The position numbers were made by a program, and so were the translations under genes. Below the pieces are notes generated by a model, which was given only the letters and a program-made list of their open reading frames with translations, was not told the origin of the DNA and made no database searches. A DNA stretch of 64,000 nt from Isochrysis galbana (taxonomy: Eukaryota > Haptophyta > Isochrysidales > Isochrysidaceae). Below are positions 34,216 through 44,058 of the stretch, piece by piece; positions within the stretch are counted from its first letter, which is position 1; each line of letters begins with the position of its first letter. Where the stretch lies: the NCBI GenBank assembly GCA_018136815.1, contig JADDIW010000059.1:1-64000 (forward strand), given 5' to 3'.

Positions 34216-34814
34216 GGTTCAGGGCTACACACCTATTGCTAGACGATATCTTCCACCGCATAACAGACAACGCCCTTCCATCCCTTCCCATCGCTTCCAC
34301 GCCTTCCCCCCCTCTTTCCTTTGTCTTTGGAGTCGGGGGTGCGGCCCTGGTGCACTACCATGCTACCTTGGGCCCGGTTGTGGATGCGTGTTCGGGGCAG
34401 GCCTGTTGAAAGGTTTCGTGTTAACGATAGTTGTTGGCGCGCTAGCGAGGGACGCGAGGGGGCAATTTGCGCGATGCGCGATGAGGCGGCGGCGGGCATG
34501 GGCATGGGCATGGGCATGGGGCCGCATGGGGGGCAGTAGGACGCGCACCTGGCAGCCTACGCGCATGGCTGTGGCTGGCCGAGGCACGCTGCGCCGGGGA
34601 CGCGTCGATTAGCGGCCCGACGCTCGCCCGCGCTCGCGTCGGACGTCGGCCCTCCTCGATAGTCGATAGTGATTTCTGGCCAATTTGCGCGTTTTCTGGT
34701 TACAGTTACGCAGTTACGCATCGCGCATCGCGCATCGCTGTGGGGGCTACCGTGGGGGGTCTAGGGCCCAAAGGGCACCGGATAGTGCTAGTTACACCTA
34801 TCCGGTCACCATAT
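34216..34814. other. Intergenic DNA, no gene recognised
   Basis: Contains a short (GGGCAT)n tandem repeat near 34496-34520. No conserved frame was found. Confidence 0.5.
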
Positions 34815-34972
34815 CCAAAAATCTCGTAATTAAATTAAACCTTTTAATAGTCTCACCGCGCACGCAGCCGTGGACCCTCTACTTTCTACTCACGTAGGAA
34901 AACTTTCTACACCCCCACGCTCCCAGCCCTTCTCCCCCCGCCATCAGGCGGCTCCCCCCGTGCACTACTAGG

Positions 34973-36117
34973 TAAGGCGTGGAACAGGGTCTTGTGAGCA
35001 CTAAGTACTTAGAAGTAGATAGTGACTCGTGGCTAAGTACCTACTTAAAGATAGTGCCCGCAGCTAAGTACTTACTTCGAGATAATGCCAAAGTCTAGCC
35101 AATTATCTTAGATAACTGAGATATCTAGATAATTGGTTAGATAGTTTCTAGTGTTTTCTATTTTTATATTTGTTTGGGTTTGGCTTTACGGTTTACTCTT
35201 TATTGAGCCATTGTGCGCCCGCCCACGCCCACGCCCTCCTCGCCTTTTCTCCGCTCCCATTGCCCCCTCCCCCTCCCCCCGACGGTGCCGCCATTCACCA
35301 TTCACCATGTCCAGCAGGTGGTGCTTATTCATGGGCATTGGCCGTGCTGCGGCGTGCGGTGTGGCGTGCGTGTGTGGGCACACACGCGCGCGATTGAACC
35401 GCGCCCCGTCTGTGCACACCACAACAATGCTGAAGACTATGCGATCGGCGTGCGGCCCGACAACTGCACCCCCGACAGAGGAAAAACCATTCGCAGGAAG
35501 CAGCAGTTTAATTGGCATGGCGAGCTCGATTTTTAGCATTCCGCTTGCGCCTATTACGAGCGACATGACGATGGCATCCGAGGAAGTGGAAGCTGAGGTG
35601 CTTGATGATTTGGAGCGGTACTTAAACCTGCCGGCTGAAGACAACTTAGACCTCGACGTGTTAGCATGGTGGAAGCAGCGCGACCACAACGGCCTGGGTG
35701 GGCTGCCCGTCCTTGCTAAGATGGCCCGACAATATCTCGGTAGGCCTGCCAGCTCGGCCGGAGTTGAGCGGATGTTCTCTAAGGCCGGTAAGTTGCACGA
35801 TGATCTCAAGGCTTCCCAAGCAGATGAAAGCTTAGAGCATGCTTTGCTCGCAGCAGCCAATTGTGAATGAGTGAGAGCTTGATTGAGCTTGAGCTTGCGC
35901 ATTTATGTATCATTGCGTGGGCTCGTACGTACGCGCGCACACGCACACACCTTCGCGGGCGCGGGCGGTATTAATTGGGTATTAACAGGTTATGACCCAA
36001 ATGCTAAGTACCTACTTAGAGATAGTGCTCCTCTGCTAAGTACCTACTTAAAGATAGTGCCAAAGCGTGGTAGATAGCCAACTAAGTAGATAGCTGGGTA
36101 ACTTGTTCCACGCCTTA
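34973..36117 (+). mobile_element. hAT DNA transposon derivative with intact TIRs and 8-bp TSD
   Basis: Flanked by an exact 8-bp duplication, CTACTAGG (34965-34972 and 36118-36125). The terminal inverted repeats begin TAAGGCGTGGAACA. Subterminal direct repeats (GCTAAGTACCTACTTAAAGA and variants; three near the left end, two near the right) are likely transposase-binding sites. The 1,145-bp element encodes only a C-terminal transposase portion (~35520-35870), so it is non-autonomous. It sits inside the LINE-derived element 34831-36738 and is therefore younger than that insertion. Confidence 0.92.
35520..35870 (+). pseudogene. hAT transposase C-terminal (dimerisation) domain remnant
   Basis: This encodes EVEAEVLDDLERYLNLPAED, DLDVLAWWKQRDHN and LPVLAKMARQYLGRPASSAG followed by VERMFSKAGKLHDDLKAS. 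It is the signature hAT C-terminal domain (W-W-K...L-A-R-x-Y-L...S-S-A-x-x-E-R-x-F-S). The frame extends upstream to ~35150, but that part does not resemble a transposase; the N-terminal DNA-binding and catalytic parts have been deleted. Confidence 0.85.
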
Positions 36118-36754
36118 CTACTAGGGGGATTGGGGTGAAGGGCTTAGATATGGTCCGGTGGCCCGCGCCTCCCCCCGGTGATCTGTTCCCTCTCTTCCTC
36201 CTGTGTCTCCGAGTGGGCGGCGACCTCAGTCCCGACTTATCCTGTAAACAGGTGCGGGACTTACCAATTTTTCGGTGGGCGGAGCTCCGCTCCGCCCACC
36301 CCCTTCTCCGCGCTCTCTCTCCCCTCTCCTGCGGCACGCGCGATGGCGCGCCTGCGGCAGGCCTGCAGCTGCCCATTGGCGACCCTGGAGGCTCATGGAG
36401 GCCAGCTCAGGGGGCAGAGGAGGCTGGGGCTGGGCCCTGGCCTCCCCTGCCTCTCCCTCGCTGGCGCTCCTGAGCCTCAGGGGCCCCCACGCTGCACCTG
36501 TCTGCCTGTCGAACAGGGGGGGAGGAGGGGTTGGAGCAATGGGCTGGCCACGCCGGGCCAGGATGGGCGAATCAGGCGAGCCTGTCAGTGGGAGAGAGGG
36601 TCAGCAGGGCAGTGGCCTCCTGGCAAGCCATCAGGCGTGCCAGGAGGATGGGTGGTTCCTCCCCCATGGCGGGGGAGGAGTGGAGAGAGGGGGGGGCTCG
36701 TGCCCCCCCATGGGCGAGCTAAGTATAAACTTAGTTGGCCAAAAATCTCGTAAT

Positions 36755-37139
36755 GAATACTCAATCTTGACTTTGTCAATTTTCACCCTTAGAAGTTAAA
36801 ATGTTGAAATAGCTGTTTGACCGCCCTCTAAGCATGGCAAATGGCAAAAGCTAAAGATCCACGATCCACAGCTCCATCCACACCACCACTGCTACCAACA
36901 CATGGTGAAGGTGTCAATGCTTGATGTGGGTGTTGGATAAAGTACAAAGTAAAGTCTCTCTCCTCGGCCTCAAACAAAAAGTCAAAAAGTGAACGCAGTC
37001 CCTCATAAGTTTTTTTTTCGTCTCCCCTGACCATAATAGACAATAGAGTACTTCTACCCCTGGTAGCTGCGTCGTCGCCGGCGTGCTCCCCCCCCCCCCG
37101 CCCACTACCGCGCCGCCCCGCGCCGCCAGCCCGCGTACG
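36755..37139. other. Upstream region of NOP10
   Basis: No gene or repeat family member recognised. A C-rich run precedes the NOP10 start at 37140. Confidence 0.5.
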
Positions 37140-37458
37140 ATGCACCTCATGTACTACCTCTCGGCGAGCGGCGAGCGGATCTACACGCTCAAGGTGGGCC
37201 GCAAACATCGCACACAATCCGCCCACCCCCTCCTCTGCGCAACCACGCTGCCCTCGCCTCCGCACCACACACCCCTTGGATGTCTGCTACTAATCGTTGC
37301 CCGCATACGCCCTGCAGAAGGAGGCTCCAGATGGGAGGCCGACTGAATCGGCGCATCCCGCACGCTTCTCGCCCGACGACAAGTTTTCAAAGCACCGGCT
37401 CATCTGCAAGAAGCGCTTTGGCCTGCTACCCACGCAGCAGAAGCAACTGCCATTGTAG
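37140..37458 (+). CDS. NOP10: H/ACA ribonucleoprotein complex subunit NOP10
   Basis: Two exons, 37140-37193 and 37318-37458, with a 124-bp intron (AAG|GTGGGC ... CCTGCAG|AAG; a CTACTAAT branch-site-like sequence lies ~25 bases before the acceptor). They encode 64 aa, the size of human NOP10. The protein starts [18 protein letters not shown] and continues with the diagnostic [20 protein letters not shown] and [14 protein letters not shown]10 joins dyskerin, NHP2 and GAR1 in nucleolar H/ACA RNPs that pseudouridylate rRNA and snRNA and stabilise telomerase RNA. The zinc-binding cysteines of archaeal NOP10 are absent, as usual in eukaryotes. The first exon codes for only 18 residues, so the gene is easily missed. 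Confidence 0.95.
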
Positions 37459-38311
37459 ATTTTTTCCCCTTACGTGAAAGCAGATGCGTGCGCGAGACTG
37501 GCAGATGCGTGAGAGTGGGTGCGCCATAGGGCATCATCGATACGTGCGCGCGCTCTCACCGGAGCCCTCGTCTTCAACAAATGTCCGGGCTGACAAAATC
37601 GACTCGCCTGCCCTCAAATCGCCGTAAACAGTAGCTTGCCGCCATTGCCGCTGCATTTGGGCTGTCGTGGCGTGCATGATAATTGGCTAATGTGCTGTGA
37701 TGAGCCGTGCACTGAGCTGATGGATGAAGGCCATGTGCCACGTTCGATACCCCCGGCTCTATGTCTCCCCTTGAGTGTGTGCCTGCTTTAGTGTGACAAC
37801 ATGTGTGGGATGTGTGTATGCTTAGGAGGAATTTTTTGAGAAGTGCTTGTTGGCACAGGCAACGTTCGTGGCACCAGTCGGCAGTGGCAGTGGTGAGGCC
37901 CTGGGGAAAAAAACCTCTTAATATTCTCGCCACGCACGCGGCTATGGGGTTGACTATTGTAGCCACGCCCATTTCCCTTCCTCTCCCTCACTTCCCGCCT
38001 TGCGGCAACTCCCCTCGTGCGCTCTACTTAGGGGCTCGGGTCGTGGAAGGGGCTTGGCAAAAAAAACATGATAAGTATAGCAGGCTCGGGTAGGACAAGG
38101 GCTCACATTCCTCACATAAGGATGAGGAGCAAGCCATGTGGCTCTGACTTTGCAAAACAATTATGCGCTACGGCTCGCTCTCAATCTCAAGCGCCCAAGC
38201 CGACGATCGACAGCTCCACATTCACAATCACAAACCCACCAACCTCATCAGATGCATCGTCCATCACTAGCACTTGGAGATTGTGCCTACGCTGAGGGTA
38301 CTAGCGGCCCA
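37459..38311. other. Intergenic region with a truncated LINE 3' end
   Basis: Between the 3' ends of NOP10 and of the convergent SFR2 gene. Apart from the LINE fragment at 37917-38056, no conserved gene is visible. Confidence 0.5.
37917..38056 (-). mobile_element. 5'-truncated LINE fragment (3' end)
   Basis: This matches the 3' terminus of the LINE at 45771-49682 for about 140 bp: AAAAAAACCTCTTAATATTC, then CTCGCCACGCACGCGGC, the TTGTAGCCACGCCC block and the CTACTTAGGGGC block. Severe 5' truncation is typical of incomplete target-primed reverse transcription. No clear TSD was seen. Confidence 0.75.
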
Positions 38312-40529
38312 TCACACGAGTGGTGGTGTAGCAACTTCGCCGACATCCCGGCGCCCACGCCGCCTGCCTAAAGCGTTGGCTGTAGCAAGCCCTGAGGCGA
38401 CTGCAAGAACAGCACCGGCGACGAGGCCCCAGATAGGAGGGCCATGACTGGCTACCGAAGCAGCCCGTGTTGCAGCAGGCACGCCATCGGTGCGTAGGAA
38501 AATTCCCCCGGTGTCGAGATGGGCGGCAGCGCGCTTCTCGTTTAGGAACCGCCAATCCGCTGACGACGAGAATGGCCGCAGCCGCGGCTCGTCGAGCCCT
38601 TCCTTGCCGTCCGTCGAGCGGCAAAAGGGTCTCGACTCGCCTCGGTGCGCCACGACCTGCGCCCACGCAGCCTCTCGCTGCTCCGACGTGACTTTGTGCG
38701 AGCGCGAAATTTCCGCATACAAATTAGCAGATGGACGGGCCTTGCGTTTGAGATCATCCGAGGAGCGATCAACGGCATACAGCCCGAACTTTGGGCAATA
38801 GCCATCCGCCCACTCCCAATTATCCGAGATGGTCCAGTGAATGTAAGCGGTGACATCAATGCCTACGGCTATGGCAGCAGCGATAGCGGCGAGGTGCTCG
38901 GTGATGAAGGCTGGACGCAAAATGTCGGTCGAGTCTGCAACACCGTTCTCCGTCACCATGTAGGAGGAAAAGGTGGCCGATGGATCATCGGCGTACCTGC
39001 AGTGCAAGGCAAAGCGCGCAGTTATGAAGGGAGCTCGACAGTGGTGGAAAATGCTCCGGGCACGCATGCGAGGGTATTGATGGGCCACCTAGTGAGCCGT
39101 CATCTCTGGAGCACTACGGATTGAGCATGGGTGGGGTGGGACTCAAGGCTTGTACGCCGCTCACCGTTCGTGGAACATCTGCAGTACGGAGAAGAGCCCT
39201 TCAGTGTCGATCGCCCGGCCGGCTTCAGAGAATCCGATGTCAGCTGGTTGGGCAATGGTTGCTCCAGAAATGATCTCTTTGCCGTAATAGTTGAGCCCGA
39301 TGAAGTCGAGTCTGTCCTTGATCTTGTCCGTGATTGTGAAATCCATGAATTCCCGTGATAGGGCGACAGCAGGAATGTCGGTCAGTGTTGCTGGTTCCAG
39401 GATCTGAGCGCGAGCAGCAATCCCAACCTGAGGCTTGCGCCATCCAAGCTGCTTGTGCACCTGGTGAATCTATGGGGGCACAAGGTGGGGCACAGGGGGT
39501 GATCAATTGGGAGGGATACGGACCTCCGCACACGCGAGCGCCACTGAGGCGATTGCTCGCGCCGCAGCGTCCATCGACACACCGCGCGTCAAGGTCTCCG
39601 CTCACCTGCGCGTACGCAAGACGGTGCGAACTGGCTAGGTTCCCAACGGCTGCGCGAATGCTTGCATCCGGATTTTCGATGGCTTTGAGGAGGACATCGA
39701 CGTAGGACGATTGGGGTAGGGCCTGTGGCCATGTGCCCTCGATATACGTGAACAGGGCGAAAGCCATGGGCTCGTTCATAGTCAGCCAATAGTCGATAGA
39801 CTCGCCCAGCCCGACGGCAACGTCACGGCTAAGAAGCCCGAATTCGCGTACCAGTCCGTCGTGCAGCCAGCCGCCCGCCTTGCCAACCCAGACCGGGAGA
39901 GAGTGATGGAACAGCGTCAGCACCACCTTCATCCCTTTCGCCTTGGCCATATTGACGATCTCGGCGTACCGCCGGAGCGCCGCCTTGTCCTGAACGCCGG
40001 AGCACACGCACGAGTCTGGTGGCTTTGGCGAAGCCTCGAGCGGGCGAGGCGAGGGAGGCAACGTGGCCATGGCTTCGTGCTGCTTGCAAAATGAGTCACA
40101 TGCAGGGGTGGACGTGTTCGAAAAGGCTGACGGTGGATCGGGCGCGAGCCGAGACCAGTCCACCCCCATGCGAAAGATACCAGAGCCGAGCTCTGCCGCT
40201 AAGCCGATCTCGACCTCGGGCTCCGTCCAGAAACGCAAGCGCTCGTCGGCCTTTGGAGTGGTGAGCCACGCGTGGCAGTTGCCTGGCTCCTTGCAAAAGG
40301 GGAGCCACGCGTCCGACAGCTGGTCCTCAACATGCGCAGGCGCCGTCGCCACGCCAAAGAGGAAGGAGCGGTCAAAGGTGAGTGGCGCCGGGAAGGCGGC
40401 CACCGAGGGTGGTGGCGGCGGCGAGGCGTCAGGGATGATGTTCCACGGATCGAAGTTGATGGCGGAGGTGTTGACGGCCATCGCCTGCTTGTCGATGCCC
40501 TCAAAAGGCCAGCCCCACGAGTCAGTCAT
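38312..40529 (-). CDS. SFR2: SFR2-like galactolipid:galactolipid galactosyltransferase (GH1 fold)
   Basis: Three exons, 40529-39606, 39460-39165 and 38996-38312, with introns of 145 and 168 bp in phase, give 634 aa. Similarity to plant SENSITIVE TO FREEZING 2 runs along the whole domain: FLFGVATAPAHVEDQLSDAW, IFRMGVDWSRLAPD, KVVLTLFHHSLPVWV, DRLDFIGLNYYGKE, TISDNWEWADGY. The acid/base Glu253 (LTMNEP) and nucleophile Glu423 (VTENGVAD) are both present. SFR2 transfers galactose between MGDG molecules in the outer plastid envelope, making oligogalactolipids and DAG under freezing or osmotic stress. The N-terminal anchor of plant SFR2 is not seen. Instead, a hydrophobic helix (~595-617) and a short basic tail end the protein, suggesting tail anchoring. 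An unmodelled upstream exon remains possible. Confidence 0.9.
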
Positions 40530-40559
40530 CAGTGTTTGAGCGGCACAGAAGTGCGGCAG

Positions 40560-41170
40560 CAGCTATTGATCGCCCGCCGCTGCGTGCGCGCGAGATCCCT
40601 CTCTCTCCCTCCCTCCCTCCCTCTCTCTCTCCCTTCCACCCTCCCTCCCTCCCTCCCACTCTCTCTCTCCTTCTCTCTCTCCTCTCTTTCCCGGCAGCGA
40701 GACGGGCCAGGAACGTCTGCTCTGTGGCGAGGGCCGCTGTGTGCGTGTAGTGGCGGCGCTCGAGATTAGAGGGTGTGGCTCTCGGAAGCTGGGAGCGAAC
40801 GCGAGATCTGCGCGACGAGAGGGGCGAGAGAGCGAGGGGAGCGGAGGAGAGGAAAGAGCTCGGCGTGCGTCGGGCGCGAGACGGTGGAGGGAGAGAGCTG
40901 AGGAGGAGGAGGAGCCCTTGGAGAGAGAAGAAATCTCGTGAATACGAGGGGAGATTGTGGGGGAGCAATCCTCTCTCCCTCGTCCTAGTACGGCATCTGT
41001 CAGCATGGTAGGCCAGCAAGCTAAGGAGAGAGAGAGGAGGTAGGAGAGGGGAGAGAGGAGAGAGAAGAAGACGAGAGATAGGAGAGAGTGAGAGGAGGAG
41101 AGAACGAACGAGAGAAGAGAGAACGAGGAGAGAGAGAGAGAGAGAGAGTAGACGACCAGAGGACCGTCAT
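40560..41170. repeat. CT/GA microsatellite block upstream of SFR2
   Basis: Pyrimidine-rich on the plus strand from ~40595 to 40690 (thus GA on the SFR2 coding strand), then GA-rich from ~40810 to 40930 and from ~41020 to 41150. Open frames through it are low complexity. Confidence 0.8.
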
Positions 41171-41417
41171 CGTGCCACCACTCACCTCTGGGTAGTAATT
41201 CAATACACTAGAGTCTTAATACTCTCCAGAAGAGAAGAAGGTAGATCTCCCCCTTGTGTCCCAGCTACAGGCAGATCTATTGTGAAGAAGGAGGAGGAAG
41301 AAGAGAGGAAAGGAGGGAGCAAGAAGCCGAGAGAAGCCCCCCCCCCCCCTTCACCCGCCAGAGCCAAGGAGGTGTGGAGGAGGCTGCAGTTTTCTTGTTG
41401 TGTGAGAGTATAACCAT

Positions 41418-41575
41418 AGTGCTGAGGGAACGTCGTCCGTCGTAGCGTCGTAGCCCATCGTCGGGAACTTGGCAACGGAGCCAATACGCCCCTACCACCC
41501 CCTACCCCGAGATGGGGGTGTGCTCGGTTGGCGCATGGCTCTTCCGGTGTATGTGGCTAGGGATGCTAGCTAACT
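41418..41575 (+). repeat. Structured dispersed repeat, copy 2 of 3
   Basis: Related to 10627-10745 and 51532-51663. The outer stem GGAGCC/GGCTC and the CCCC-GAGAT-GGGG hairpin are kept, the hairpin loop with one base change. The second hairpin has one mismatch. An insertion of about 20 bases lies before the CCCC hairpin. Confidence 0.55.
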
Positions 41576-41699
41576 GTCATAGATTCTCAATCAATACTTC
41601 TCTCTATTTACCTTGTAATGCACTCGGTGATCGGTGATCGGTGACTCGGTGCTCGGTGCGTTCAGGTTCAGCGTTCATCGTTCAGTGTCAGTGTTCAAA

Positions 41700-42816
41700 A
41701 AAAAAACCTGCTCCTACTCTTAGAGTAGGGGTCATGGGGGGGTGCCTTGCGCCCCTCCCCTCAGGCTGTCGAACACGCGATGACTACGGGCTCGTAGGCA
41801 CAGGGCCGTTCGACCGAGCCGGCAGCTGACGCGGCCGTAAAAGAGTCGTTGTTGGTTGCGGGCGGGAAAATGTCAGAGAGGTCATGGTAGGAGTAGTTGT
41901 CATTGTCTGCCATCGAGCGCTTCGAGCGAAGAGGTAGACGGAGGTTCGGAGAATTGCGACACATGGCGTCGGAGAGTAGAGACGAGGCTAGCTAGCGAGC
42001 TAGGGGGAGAGAGAGAGAATGAGAATGAGAGCTTCTTAGGTCCAAGGTAGACACGAGGGGCTACAACGCGGGGACTCAAAAAGTTGCTGACCAACAGAGA
42101 CAGACAAACTAAACCAAACGGGGCGAAAACTAACCACACTTGGACGGACGACCGAGCGTCGGCACCAAGGCAACTTAGCAGCGCACGGACATGCGGAGAG
42201 GGGACGGCACAACGAGGGCAGACCTCGCTGAGGGAGCTGCGACCGAGGTATAACAGAAGACGGACGACAATCGTGGAACGTTTGATGTCATCAAGCGAAA
42301 GTAGGAGAAGAGACGATATACCCATCAACGAGACCTTGAGAGTTAAAATAGCTCGCCGGCTAAAAGTAAAAGTCTGTCCTCGTATGGAATACGACACTCC
42401 CCGACTAAATTCGAGTCGTCTCGACGAGTTGCATGGAAGGAGAACAGAATAACCGAAATAGAAGAAATCCAGAATTAGAACTACAAGGCGAGAGAAACCA
42501 AAGATAACCGAGAAACCGAACGTTGAAGGCGGCGCTTAAAATAGAAGACGAGAGCACCCGTGGGCCCTTTGAGCACAAATTCGGAAGCTTGACGCGGCGA
42601 CCTATTTTTACGCATCGTCCCACCCATTTCTCCCTTTTACAGGAGTTTTGCTCGGGTGTTGCGGTGGGTGCAACCGCAGACGACACGCGTCTCGTCTCCT
42701 GCAAATAGCGGTAATCAACCGAGAAAGAGAAACAATCTGCAACAACAACGAAAGCGAGGGAATGATTCCGAAGACACGCGAGATGCAGTGAGCTACGATC
42801 CTTGATGACTCTATTA
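41700..42816. other. Repeat-rich region: LINE 5' end and possible retroelement leader
   Basis: At 41714-41728 is the palindrome CTACTCT-T-AGAGTAG, followed by GGGGTC and ATGG (41734), a LINE-family 5' end preceded directly by a poly-A run. It interrupts a minus-strand frame beginning MADNDNYSYHDLSDIFPP (~41910 downward). The DNA at 42050-42790 is moderately AT-rich with no recognised domain and may be the leader or LTR of an otherwise deleted retroelement; this is speculative. Confidence 0.35.
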
Positions 42817-43025
42817 TTAGAGTGAGGTACAGGGTGGGTGGGCCACTACTAGGTCCCAACCCAAGTCTTGGATGTGGCGAGCGTCGCCTTGGAAGTGGGG
42901 GATGTAGTCGATCTCCGAAGGCGAAGGGCGGAGGTCGCAGGTGGCGACGCTAGCGCCCCCTAAGTAGAACATGGTTGCGACAACACCGCTGATTTCGCCC
43001 AAGACCAGGACTTTCGGGGGCGGAC
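42817..43025 (-). pseudogene. Fragment of a phage/retroelement-type DNA methyltransferase
   Basis: On the minus strand: PPPKVLVLGEISGVVATMFY, then VATCDLRPSPSEIDYIPHFQ and GDARHIQDLGWDLVVAHPPC. This resembles the N-terminal part of compact SAM-dependent DNA methyltransferases (a degraded SAM-binding region, the IPHFxGDAR block, and the catalytic PPC motif preceded by H). The frame stops four residues after PPC, where a palindrome ACTCTAATAATAGAGT begins. No remaining catalytic domain is found, so it is a truncated relic. Confidence 0.5.
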
Positions 43026-43159
43026 GACCCGCCGCCGCCCCAGAGCGAGCCTGGTCGGCAGCGAAGAAAAGCACGAAAAGCGACAAAAAATTGACCGTCA
43101 CACACAAATCAAAAAAGGTAAGAAATGCGAAAATTTGCATTGGTCCGCAGGTGAACGAC

Positions 43160-43690
43160 AAACCCCTCCTCCGCGCTCTCTCTCCCCTCTCCCCTCTCCT
43201 GCGGCACGCGCGATAGCGCGCCTGCGGCAGGCCTGCAGCTGCCCATTGGCGACCCCTGGAGGCTCATGGCATGGAGGCTGGAGGCTGGAGGCCAGCTCAG
43301 GGGCTCAGGGGGCAGGGGGCAGAGGAGGTTGGGGCTGGGCCATGGCCTCCCCGGCCTCCTGCCTCTCCCTCGCTGGCGCTCCTGAGCCTTAGGGGCCCCC
43401 ACGCTGCACCTGTCTACCTGTCGAACAGGGGGGGGGAAGGGTTGGAGCAGTGGGCTGGACACGCCGGGCTAGGGGCTAGGACAAGCGAAACAGGCGAGTC
43501 TGTGGGGAAGAGAGTGGGTCAGTAGGGCAGTCCCCTCTTGGCAACCTGGCAAGCTATCAGGCATGCCAAGAGGATGGGTGGTGCTCCTCCCCCACGGCAG
43601 GGGAGGAGTGGAGAGGGGGGGGGCTCGTGCCCCCCCATGGCATGCCCATGGGCCATGGGCCATGGGCGAACCAAGTATAAACTTAGTTGA
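43160..43690 (-). mobile_element. LINE-derived non-autonomous element, minus sense
   Basis: The right end (sense 5') has the hairpin AACTAAG-TTTATA-CTTGGTT and then a short CATGGG/GGCCAT expansion before the G/C stem. The body matches 36300-36738 closely. The segment containing ACTTACCAATTTTTC that is found in the other copies is absent at the left end. No clear TSD was identified. Confidence 0.7.
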
Positions 43691-43699
43691 CCTAACGAT

Positions 43700-44058
43700 A
43701 GTTGATACCCATTGTTTTTGTTTAATTGTAATTCTCAACCCCTTAGGCGCTGGAACGCACTCAAGGGGAGGCGGGGTAGAGGTGGGGAGGGCAGTGACGT
43801 GCTAGAGCGCGAGCAAGGGAGCACAAAGGATGTAGGGTGCAAATCAAAGTAGCGCGAGCGCAAGGAAATGGAAAAGAGGTTTAGAGGTGTCAGAGAAAAG
43901 AACAACTCGGAATGTAGCTAGCAGAGTAAAAGAAGGGTGCGACGAGTAGCACGGTCATGGTCGGCATGGGCTGCCATGCATTTGCTCATCGGCAAATGCA
44001 ACGCGCACCTCAAAAAGGTGCTGCCGAGCGCACTCGTACCGGAAGACCCAAGGCTCGC
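43700..44058. other. Intergenic DNA, no gene recognised
   Basis: 3' flank of the SNAPC1-like gene. No repeat family member or conserved frame was found. Confidence 0.5.

Larger units (their letters stand above)
34831..36738 (-). mobile_element. LINE-derived non-autonomous element with 16-bp TSD, carrying a nested hAT
   Basis: The exact 16-bp duplication CCAAAAATCTCGTAAT lies at 34815-34830 and 36739-36754. The sense strand is minus. The 5' end at ~36736 has the hairpin AACTAAG-TTTATA-CTTAG, then CTCGCCCATGG. The 3' end at 34831 reads (on plus) TAAATTAAACCTTTTAATAG, matching the 3' end of the full LINE at 45771 (AAAACCTTTTAATATTCTCG). Removing the inserted hAT (34973-36117 plus its 8-bp duplication) leaves ~755 bp without coding capacity. 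The shared termini imply mobilisation by that LINE. Confidence 0.88.

Noticed and set aside
41900-42397. 165-codon minus-strand frame (Leu/Ser-rich)
   Set aside because: It has no family resemblance and lies in DNA that looks like a repeat leader.
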